Part shown: one piece after another, positions 6,762 to 12,885 of the stretch
Position numbering within the stretch: the first letter of the stretch is position 1
Layout: each line of letters begins with the position of its first letter
Origin: Coemansia sp. RSA 922
Taxonomy: Eukaryota > Kickxellomycota > Kickxellomycetes > Kickxellales > Kickxellaceae
Assembly: GCA_027577415.1 (NCBI GenBank)
Contig: JANBQS010000734.1
Coordinates: 1 to 12,885, forward strand
Reading direction: 5' to 3'
Length of the DNA stretch: 12,885 nucleotides
Translations under genes and position numbers: made by a program
The notes under the pieces: model-generated
Told to the model about the DNA's origin: nothing
The model's input: the letters and a program-made list of their open reading frames with translations, nothing else
Database searches by the model: none

Positions 6762-7661
6762 ATGGGCAAACGATCAGCAGAAAAGTCAGGGCCCATTTCG
6801 TCGCAGCAGAAGCGGGCCAAACGGTTCCAGCAGGTGCGCGAGCGGTTCAAGAACCCACAAAATTCGTTTGATATCTCGCCTGGAATGAAGGGCTTCTTCG
6901 TTTCTTGTACGCGTGGCCGGGAACAGAAAAGCGCATCAGAGACCATTGATCTCTTGGAGCAGTACGCCACCCAGCTCTATCCCGGAATTGAAGAAGACAT
7001 TGAGAACGAGAACGAGGGCGAACCCGGTGATGAGCCCGCGCCAACTGGTGGCGATATCGAAGACGAGATTGCGCGTGAGATTGCGAGCATGAAATCCAAG
7101 TCAAGGCCAAAGCTTTTCCGCTACTATTTTACGACGATAGAGTGCGTCGTCTTTATCAAGTGCCACCGGAAAATTGACCCCGAGAAGCTGGCCCACTTTA
7201 TTTTCGAGGATCTGGTCAAAACTAAGCAGCGCAAGACCAGGTACACCAGCCGCTTGATCCCCGCCAAGGTTACCACCGCCTCTAAGATCGACGCTATAGT
7301 CAAGGGTGCCACCGAGGTTGCGCACGAGCTGTTGGCCGACGACGCCGAGCCAACGACTTTTGCAGTGTCAATCAACATTCGCTACTGCGACGACATTAAG
7401 CGTGACGATATTATTCCTGCCGTGGCTGCTCCGCTCGACGTAAAGCACAAGGTCGATCTGAAAAACGCAAAGTACACTCTAGTTATCGAGGTGTTCAAGA
7501 GCATATGCACAATCGGGCTGGTCGAAAATTACAACGCACTTAGACGCTTTAACTTGATGACGCTATTTGACGAGCCAGAGGTCAAGGCGTCCAAGCCTAC
7601 ACCTGCGTTAAAGGCTGAAGATGTCAGTGACGAAGCCCAAGCCGACGGTGAGACCGCCTGA
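6762..7661 (+). CDS. TAN1: THUMP-domain tRNA acetylation adaptor, Tan1/THUMPD1 family
   Basis: A 299-residue protein. The family binds tRNA and brings the acetyltransferase Kre33/NAT10 to serine and leucine tRNAs, which receive N4-acetylcytidine at position 12. The N-terminus is strongly basic (MGKRSAEKSG... QQKRAKR), then comes GMKGFFVSCTRGREQKSASE (41-60), the family's conserved entry strand and helix. An acidic linker (76-103) follows. The THUMP domain spans about 120-255: TTIECVVFIKC, then KTRYTSRLIPA, then AVSINIRYCD, DVKHKVDLKNAKYTLVIEV and KSICTIGLVENYN. The tail (270-299) is low-complexity and acidic. The ATG at 6762 is the first real start; a longer reading begins at a TTG and is rejected. 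No intron is needed. The gene is divergent from the reductase. Close Tan1 similarity makes other THUMP families (methyltransferases, thiouridine synthases) unlikely, since no catalytic domain follows. Confidence 0.9.
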   Translation: MGKRSAEKSGPISSQQKRAKRFQQVRERFKNPQNSFDISPGMKGFFVSCTRGREQKSASETIDLLEQYATQLYPGIEEDIENENEGEPGDEPAPTGGDIEDEIAREIASMKSKSRPKLFRYYFTTIECVVFIKCHRKIDPEKLAHFIFEDLVKTKQRKTRYTSRLIPAKVTTASKIDAIVKGATEVAHELLADDAEPTTFAVSINIRYCDDIKRDDIIPAVAAPLDVKHKVDLKNAKYTLVIEVFKSICTIGLVENYNALRRFNLMTLFDEPEVKASKPTPALKAEDVSDEAQADGETA

Positions 7662-7998
7662 TCAAGATTTCTACTGCCGCTTTTTAGTCTACATTGAACC
7701 CAATCGTGACACCTGGGTTAGTGATATGCCCACAAGACATTTGTCAAATACAAGTTGCCAGGGTTGAAAGTGTCCATTAGCATCTTCTGGCTTCTCGATG
7801 GAATAAGTAGAATGAGTGAGCTACCATCATCTCAATGTGTGCTTGGACAAACTTGTCATGCTATGTAGCGTTGTGGAGGAAATGCGGGGCTCGACTATGT
7901 GCTTTTTGTCGCCCACTCTCTTGGAGTTAATGTTAACATTTAGCAGAGCGGGGAAGGCGGAGACGAGTAGCGCCGTGACATTCCCTCCTCACATTAAA

Positions 7999-8220
7999 GT
8001 ATGTGCCCTATTTTTCAGCCATGCCTGGCAGAGACATTTTTACCCCCTCCCCTTCTCCATGTGGCCGGTGCGACACCTAAACTCCTCAGTCTCACGCCGC
8101 TCTGCCTGGCATTATCTCTGGCATGCGTGGTACTCCACGAGAAGCTATGTGCCTCGTCCGTGTGTCTACAGCCTCAACTTTGCTGCTGCTCTCTCTCTCT
8201 CTCTCTCTCTCTCTCTTTAG
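7999..8220 (+). other. Possible 5'-UTR intron of the PA-TM-RING gene
   Basis: A GTATGT donor at 7999-8004, a CTCAAC branch-like site at 8173-8178, a long pyrimidine tract, and TTAG ending at 8220 together make a plausible 222-nt intron. If spliced, the downstream sequence carries an in-frame TAG at 8239-8241 before the ATG at 8317, so the intron would sit in the leader and leave the protein unchanged. This is inference from motifs; no coding constraint supports it. Confidence 0.3.
8189..8216 (+). repeat. (CT)14 microsatellite
   Basis: Fourteen perfect CT units are followed immediately by TTAG. The tract lies about 100 nt before the RING gene start. It could be a plain microsatellite, a GAGA-type promoter element, or the polypyrimidine tract of a leader intron. 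Confidence 0.95.
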
Positions 8221-8316
8221 CATCGACATCTACACCGCTAGAAAAATACCAATTAACAAACACTTTTATTGCATATACACTTTAGGCATTTGCATACGTG
8301 GATAACTATCAAACGC

Positions 8317-10143
8317 ATGAAGTTGGCTGTAAAGCTGGTTGCCTTGGCGACAGCGGCAGTATTTGCGCAGTGCGTGCTGGGCTTACACCTTCGTAAAGAT
8401 TTGGTTGAAGTGGAAAACGACGCGATCGTTCTCGTTCATGCTACTGCGGTTATAGATGGTAGCACTAGTCGCATTATGCGTCTGCCCGGCTCGCCCGCAG
8501 GACAAGCCGACGGCTCCAAGGGACTCGTATATATTCTGCCCGACTTGGCTGACTGCACGCCCATTGAGCGCAGCGCAGAGTTTCTGGCTGCATCGTACAT
8601 CAGAGTTGCGTTAATAGTCGACGACGGCGTGTGTCCCATGGAGGCCAAGGTCAAGCAGGCCCAGTACGACGGCGCGGTTGGCGCCTTGGTATACAATACG
8701 TCCATGAGCGCTGCCGACATGAGCACCTTCCTAGGCCACCGCATGGCCTCCACCAAGCCTGTTATACCCATCGTCGCCGTCGACAAAGACTACGGCGAGA
8801 CTCTGAGGCTGGAGGTAATCAGCTTACACGAGGAGGCTGCTATCAGCGAAAGCGGCCGCTATCGCGCGATCTTTGCATCCATATACCCCGACGAAGATGC
8901 TGAGCGCCTCAGCGGATGGGAGATATCGCTCATATCTCTTGTGGTCATTCTGGCGCTTTGCTTCTGCACGTCATTGGCCTTCCATGTGTCGTCAAGCCGC
9001 CGCCGCATCGAGCGGACTGGACGCCATGGTGACGCCGACAGCACAAACAAACATATTCAGACGTTGCCGTCATGTGCGCTCGACCGACTGATGCTACGCA
9101 CAGTGACTGAGGCCGACGTCCTGGCTCTCTCGGAGCACACTACGCCATTGGACGCCATTCTCAACCCCAACGGCAGACTCAAAAGCATTCGCAGTCTCAG
9201 CACAAACAATCCCAGCACCGACGGCACCAGCTGCTCTGCCGAAGGCTGTACTGGGTGCGAGAAGCCCCACGAGTCGCCAAGCAGCAACCCACCCTACGTC
9301 ACAGCTGAAACTTCAGTTCTCAAGGGCTGTATTGCCACGTGCATCGTGTGCATCGACGACTTTGTGGTTGGATCCAAAATGCGCATCCTGCCCTGTGGCC
9401 ACAACTACCACATTGAGTGCATCGATCCATGGCTGACGACAAAGTCGTCGCTATGTCCCTTGTGCAAATACGACACTCGCGAAGTATTGACTGATCTGGA
9501 GCGCTCGCTTTCGGGGCCACGGATTCTGGCCAGCCGCCAAATGTTTGGCAACGCCATCGACTCGACTTCGCTCTACAGCGACTCTGAGAGCTCAAGCTTT
9601 ATGGCCGAAAGCCACGAGCACATATCGCTAAGCGGCATGCTGAGTGGTCTAAAGAGTGCTGCCCAGGGCGTGGCCATGCCAGTGCAAGCTCTTTCCAGGC
9701 GGTTTTCAAGAAATCGAGGATCTGGTGCTAGACGTACGACAGCGAACCCTGAGGCAAATTCTGGATGGCCAGACAGCCAGAGCCAAAACAACAGCCATCC
9801 GTTCGAAAACGCCAACATTATCCTTACTGCGTCGCTGCCAGCAACATACACGATGCATGTTGATGGCAAAGACAGGCCAGACATGGTCGAGATATCTTGC
9901 TTTGGAAACAGCCACAACACTCGGCTCGACTCAAAGCCCGGCAACTCCCAATCTATCGCAGTTGGCTGCGACGATTCTAGCATTGACGAAGACAAGTCCG
10001 CTTTCAAGCAGCACAACAGCTGCGAGTCAAGTCGGCTAGCGAGTGCCACACATCTGGACGACGTGCTCGATTTTCCATTAACTCGTATCAGCCTTAGCGA
10101 CTCTGTTCCGAGCGAGAGTGAGCTCTTGGAATATTTTAAATAG
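8317..10143 (+). CDS. PA-TM-RING membrane E3 ubiquitin ligase
   Basis: A 608-residue single-pass membrane protein. It starts with a signal peptide (1-22, MKLAVKLVALATAAVFAQCV). A protease-associated (PA) domain follows (about 65-165), with Cys80 and Cys106 and the stretches KQAQYDGAVGALVYN (113-127) and VIPIVAVDKDYG (149-160). One membrane helix spans 201-225 (WEISLISLVVILALCFC...), then SSRRR on the cytosolic side. The RING-H2 finger is at 342-383: CIVC, then CGHNYHIEC, then CPLC, giving the C3H2C3 ligand set, with the DPW that often contacts E2 enzymes. The tail of about 225 residues is Ser-rich and probably disordered. PA-TM-RING ligases usually work in endosomes, vacuoles or the secretory pathway, with the PA domain facing the lumen. 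The ATG at 8317 is chosen because it opens the signal peptide; a longer reading starts at TTG. A second TM-RING gene follows 374 nt downstream in the same direction. Confidence 0.9.
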   Translation: MKLAVKLVALATAAVFAQCVLGLHLRKDLVEVENDAIVLVHATAVIDGSTSRIMRLPGSPAGQADGSKGLVYILPDLADCTPIERSAEFLAASYIRVALIVDDGVCPMEAKVKQAQYDGAVGALVYNTSMSAADMSTFLGHRMASTKPVIPIVAVDKDYGETLRLEVISLHEEAAISESGRYRAIFASIYPDEDAERLSGWEISLISLVVILALCFCTSLAFHVSSSRRRIERTGRHGDADSTNKHIQTLPSCALDRLMLRTVTEADVLALSEHTTPLDAILNPNGRLKSIRSLSTNNPSTDGTSCSAEGCTGCEKPHESPSSNPPYVTAETSVLKGCIATCIVCIDDFVVGSKMRILPCGHNYHIECIDPWLTTKSSLCPLCKYDTREVLTDLERSLSGPRILASRQMFGNAIDSTSLYSDSESSSFMAESHEHISLSGMLSGLKSAAQGVAMPVQALSRRFSRNRGSGARRTTANPEANSGWPDSQSQNNSHPFENANIILTASLPATYTMHVDGKDRPDMVEISCFGNSHNTRLDSKPGNSQSIAVGCDDSSIDEDKSAFKQHNSCESSRLASATHLDDVLDFPLTRISLSDSVPSESELLEYFK

Positions 10144-10517
10144 GTTTTAAAGCAGTTTCACAATTTACACCATTTGCGCCGATCAGCCATATTGTCTAGG
10201 CCACACATATGCTAAACCGCTTATCGGGGGAAAACACTAATATACTTCGCGGTCCAGACGCTCTTTGCTTGTCTGGTAGGGTTTGATCGACGCAACATGT
10301 CCAGATGGAAATTGTGCGACCTGCGGTTCAGATAGATATCCTGGACTGCGTAGACATGCCTGACAGCTAGGCCGTTTGACACATCAAGTCTGGTGGTCGT
10401 TATATGAGTTGGTGTCTGGCAACTCTTTTCCCGCTGAAAACTTTGACATATTCTTGCCCATTTATTTGTTACTTTATTTATTATTACTATTGAAAGCGTG
10501 TCCACGCTAACTGTATT
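10144..10517 (+). other. Intergenic region between the two RING genes
   Basis: 374 nt without a convincing gene. It must contain the 3' end of the first RING transcript and the promoter of the second. The last 80 nt before the ATG are T/A-rich (about 10447-10490). A 6-bp inverted repeat, AGCGTG-TC-CACGCT, lies at 10495-10508, nine nt before the start codon. An in-frame TGA at 10491-10493 excludes a direct N-terminal extension of the second RING protein. Confidence 0.5.
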
Positions 10518-12038
10518 ATGAGTAGCTTGTATCTAGCTCGCGCGCGCGCTCTCTTGACCACTGCTAGTCACGTAAACCATTTTGTCCTGCGGGCGGACAC
10601 GCTCGGGCAATTCGATACAGAAAATACAATCCCCACACTGACTACTAATACAGATATTATCCCAATATTGCGGGACGACGAAGGCGCGTTGCCTATAGCT
10701 CCAATCGCAATGTCGACGTCTTCTGATGCGCTGAGCGACACCAAGATCTTTGTTCTGCTTGCAGCCATCGTGTTCATATTTTTAATTGCACTGGGCGTAG
10801 CCATGACGCGTGTGTCGCGTAGTCGGAGAAATCGCTACCAAGAGCAAGCCAGGCTGCAGATTGTGGCGGCCCAGCGGCACCCAGAGACGCTGAACAAGAC
10901 GATCCTCGATCTGCTGCCGGTGTTCGAGGTCACGGCCAAGCGGGAGCTGCGGCAGATTCAGGCGTGCACGCCGCGAGCCGGGTTTGACAATTGCTTTACT
11001 GACGGCGCAGTAGGTAGCAGTGCGCAGCCGGTTCCTGTGGCTAGCTCGGCGGAATGCTCCACACCGACGCCGATTCAAAGCATGACTGCCTCGCTAGACG
11101 GCGGATATGCTATCGAGTCAGAAAAGAGCTCGCAGGACTCAATTCCCCTAGCTTACCTTCGGTATTCAATGCGCCAGTCAGCCATAGACCGGTCATTAGA
11201 GTCAGTGGCTGGAGCTTTGTGCAACACGACAGCAGACGATATAGAGCTGACGGCATGGGAAAACAACTGCACTTCCAAGAAATGCAGCAGACGCTCAGCG
11301 GGCCGACCCACGCGCATATCGCCATGTTCTATTGACACTCCCGCGCCTGTCGCGATACGGTACTACAGACCCAGTACATCGCAGGCTGTCACACCACAGC
11401 TTCCCAGTCGCCACTCCACTGCTGGATACAACTGGGAGGAGTCGACGCCAGGCAGAAATCCCGAAGCGTGCATGAACATTGGTACCGTGATGTATCGAGA
11501 GAGGAGCTCCCAATCGCTAGATATCGAGTATGCGGCGGGACCTAGATATCTGGGCGATGGGACAGAGTACGCCCAAAAGCACGCTGCTACGAGAGCTCCG
11601 CATTGGTCACAGCCCGACATTGGTCACCGGCGCTCGCGTCGCATGTCGGCTGTCAGCGAGGGCGGGCTGGGAGCGTGCCCTATTTGTCTGGAAGAGTTTG
11701 ACGTCGGAGAGCACTTGCGCGAACTACCGTGCCTGCACAAGTACCACGTCATCTGCATCGACACTTGGCTGGTTTCAAGATCCACCTGTTGTCCGTATTG
11801 CAAGCTCGACATTCAGAGATGGTACTATGGCCCGTCCTTTGAAGAGGAGGACGCGCAACAACTAGACGACAATAACCAACCCATCGACTTTCACGAGGTT
11901 CCTCCTACGAGCAGCTACGGCTTAGACGCCAGTCAAGGCTCTCGGAATCGCAGAGACCAGAGTAGTGGGAGCCGCCTTGGTCGCGCGCTGCGGACTGTGC
12001 GTACGGCACTGGCCAGCCATGGAAGTGTAGCCATGTAG
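10518..12038 (+). CDS. Single-pass membrane RING-H2 E3 ubiquitin ligase
   Basis: A 506-residue protein. The N-terminal 76 residues are polar with no PA domain and no clear signal peptide. One hydrophobic helix follows at 77-96 (IFVLLAAIVFIFLIALGVAM), then a basic SRSRRNR stop-transfer. A conserved-looking stretch, TLNKTILDLLPVFEV, lies some 20 residues beyond that, resembling the Leu-Pro motif found between helix and RING in ATL-type ligases. The middle is Ser-rich and probably disordered. The RING-H2 finger is at 387-428: CPIC, then CLHKYHVIC, then CPYC, a complete C3H2C3 set with an IDTW segment. The tail is basic and Ser/Gly-rich. It should transfer ubiquitin to membrane-associated substrates; targets are unknown. 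It is the same-strand neighbour of the PA-TM-RING gene and may be its diverged, PA-less relative. An unseen upstream exon supplying a signal peptide is possible, though the start ATG is acceptable. Confidence 0.85.
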   Translation: MSSLYLARARALLTTASHVNHFVLRADTLGQFDTENTIPTLTTNTDIIPILRDDEGALPIAPIAMSTSSDALSDTKIFVLLAAIVFIFLIALGVAMTRVSRSRRNRYQEQARLQIVAAQRHPETLNKTILDLLPVFEVTAKRELRQIQACTPRAGFDNCFTDGAVGSSAQPVPVASSAECSTPTPIQSMTASLDGGYAIESEKSSQDSIPLAYLRYSMRQSAIDRSLESVAGALCNTTADDIELTAWENNCTSKKCSRRSAGRPTRISPCSIDTPAPVAIRYYRPSTSQAVTPQLPSRHSTAGYNWEESTPGRNPEACMNIGTVMYRERSSQSLDIEYAAGPRYLGDGTEYAQKHAATRAPHWSQPDIGHRRSRRMSAVSEGGLGACPICLEEFDVGEHLRELPCLHKYHVICIDTWLVSRSTCCPYCKLDIQRWYYGPSFEEEDAQQLDDNNQPIDFHEVPPTSSYGLDASQGSRNRRDQSSGSRLGRALRTVRTALASHGSVAM

Positions 12039-12120
12039 TGTGTATATGATAATAGTACAGTTGTGTCATTATTTGAAATTTAAAGCTCTGTACACGTCCC
12101 TTTTCAACGCTAGAGAGTAT
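12039..12120. other. Short convergent 3' spacer
   Basis: 82 AT-rich nt between the second RING stop and the stop of the carrier gene on the other strand. It holds the 3' ends of both messages. No other element is recognised. Confidence 0.5.
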
Positions 12121-12885
12121 CTACTGGCGACCCTCGTTCTTTAGAAAGCGCACAGTACTCTCCCAGACAAATATAGCGCTGGCGTTTGTTGGGAAGGCTC
12201 GGATAAATGTCGGCACAAAGCCTCGTACAAACCCACTGAGTCCCTCTGTACGGTAGACATGTCGGAACATTTTCCGAAAGGGGATCGGGTTTTCGTCGCC
12301 TTGAGTCATAAATCGGTTCTTCACTACGTCCACTGGATAGCATAGACACCAGAACGTGTTGGCGGCCAACCCACCAGCTAAAAAGTTGACTAGCTTTTCT
12401 GACACTGGCCGACCTTCAGCCACTCCAGAACTGCCGGCTTTGGCCAGGTAAGGGAATGAGGGCGTAGTTCTGAGAGATCGTAGCCACTCCGAGTATACAT
12501 CGTACGAGCCCCATAGAAAGAAAAAGAAAGACCTCTGCGACATGGTAGCGGGCAGTCCGTGCCAGATACCCAGCGGTCCGTACTGCTTGATTAGGTGGCG
12601 AGCAACGTCAATGGGACCTCGGTACTTTCGTTCGGCACCGGAGGCATACTGCATCTGCAAGCGCATCTTGATAATTTCGACGGGGGTGGCGACCAGAGCC
12701 ACAGTCCATCCCGCGCAAAGCCCTGCTAGACCATGCTCAAAGTGACTGAGCCTGTGAGCCTTGTCGCCACCCTGTAGCAACAGGCGATAGTTGGAGAGGC
12801 TGCCCAGTTGCACGGCGTCCATCACGGCCCAACCAACCAGCGGGATACTGGCGCCCTTGTAGAGAGCCCGCGGTCCTTCCTGTCG
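12121..12885 (-). CDS. Mitochondrial carrier family (SLC25) protein, partial: N-terminus beyond the window
   Basis: The minus-strand frame is open at the right edge and ends at TAG 12123-12121, giving 254 visible residues. They cover the end of repeat 1 (EGPRALYKGASIPLVG, 3-18), repeat 2 with PVEIIK at 68-73, and repeat 3 with PVDVVK at 184-189 followed by GFVRGFVPTFIRAFPTNA. These are the PX[DE]XX[KR] and aromatic-basic-Gly signatures of inner-membrane metabolite carriers. About 40-60 residues, holding the first signature, should lie outside the window. The WHG of repeat 2 departs from the usual aromatic-Lys/Arg-Gly, and a run of four Phe marks its even-numbered helix. The substrate cannot be assigned; the repeat-3 ending AFPTNASA is broadly like the amino acid and carnitine carrier branch. 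Inner Met codons should not be taken as the start, because homology continues upstream of them. Confidence 0.88.
   Translation of the reverse strand, partial: RQEGPRALYKGASIPLVGWAVMDAVQLGSLSNYRLLLQGGDKAHRLSHFEHGLAGLCAGWTVALVATPVEIIKMRLQMQYASGAERKYRGPIDVARHLIKQYGPLGIWHGLPATMSQRSFFFFLWGSYDVYSEWLRSLRTTPSFPYLAKAGSSGVAEGRPVSEKLVNFLAGGLAANTFWCLCYPVDVVKNRFMTQGDENPIPFRKMFRHVYRTEGLSGFVRGFVPTFIRAFPTNASAIFVWESTVRFLKNEGRQ

Larger units (their letters stand above)
7662..8316 (+). other. Intergenic region upstream of the PA-TM-RING gene
   Basis: 655 nt between the Tan1 stop and the RING gene ATG. It must contain the Tan1 3' end and the RING promoter and leader. The open frames inside (for example 7816-8220) end in a Ser/Leu repeat made by the CT tract and show no domain, so I call no gene. 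The striking elements are the (CT)14 tract and a possible 5'-UTR intron, listed separately. An in-frame TAA at 8254-8256 blocks any direct N-terminal extension of the RING protein. Confidence 0.5.

Noticed and set aside
7816..8220. 134-codon open frame ending in a Ser/Leu repeat
   Set aside because: It depends on the CT microsatellite for its end and has no domain; treated as noncoding leader and promoter sequence.
8269..8316. Longer N-terminus for the PA-TM-RING protein starting at TTG
   Set aside because: Eukaryotic initiation at TTG is unlikely, and the ATG at 8317 opens directly into a good signal peptide.
1..12885. CRISPR arrays, insertion sequences, phage genes, rRNA or tRNA genes
   Set aside because: No spaced direct repeats, transposase motifs, terminal repeats or cloverleaf-like sequences were seen on reading both strands by eye; no search tool was run.

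Overview
This window looks like nuclear DNA from a fungus, most likely an early-diverging (zygomycete-grade) lineage. Genes lie on both strands with short spacers and their own promoters. The introns are few and short, with GT...AG ends, and two of the three carry a TGCTAAC branch-point match. Leaders are CT-rich, and the gene set is housekeeping and fungal in type (class II aldolase, Mcr1-type reductase, Tos4-like FHA protein, Tan1). The placement is inferred from protein character, not from a phylogenetic marker. I see no prokaryotic operon, CRISPR array, insertion sequence, phage gene, rRNA or tRNA.

Layout. Minus strand 1-49: the first 16 codons of a probable 6-phosphofructo-2-kinase. A divergent promoter (50-526) carries a cluster of MCB-like sites. 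Plus strand 527-1792: a Tos4-like FHA protein. Plus 2062-3261: fructose-bisphosphate aldolase class II with one 114-nt intron and a TATA box. Minus 3435-5216: an NRAMP metal transporter ending convergently against the aldolase. Minus 5368-6521: an Mcr1-type NADH-cytochrome b5 reductase; I rebuild it as three exons, including a 36-nt first exon that supplies the mitochondrial leader. Plus 6762-7661: a THUMP-domain Tan1/THUMPD1 homologue transcribed divergently from it. Plus 8317-10143 and 10518-12038: two neighbouring membrane RING-H2 proteins, the first with signal peptide, PA domain and one TM, the second with one TM and no PA domain. Minus 12121-12885 and beyond: a mitochondrial carrier (SLC25), truncated by the window edge.

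How the genes relate. They do not form one obvious pathway. Local themes are glycolysis control (PFK-2-like start and aldolase flanking the Tos4-like gene), metal and redox chemistry (NRAMP, Mcr1), mitochondrial membrane proteins (Mcr1, carrier) and ubiquitin ligation at membranes (the two RING proteins). I found no clearly new biological system. The points most worth checking are the G1/S-type motif cluster and KEN box of the Tos4-like gene, two stop-free introns whose length is a multiple of three, the hidden Mcr1 first exon, the plant-like NRAMP signature, and the tandem RING pair.
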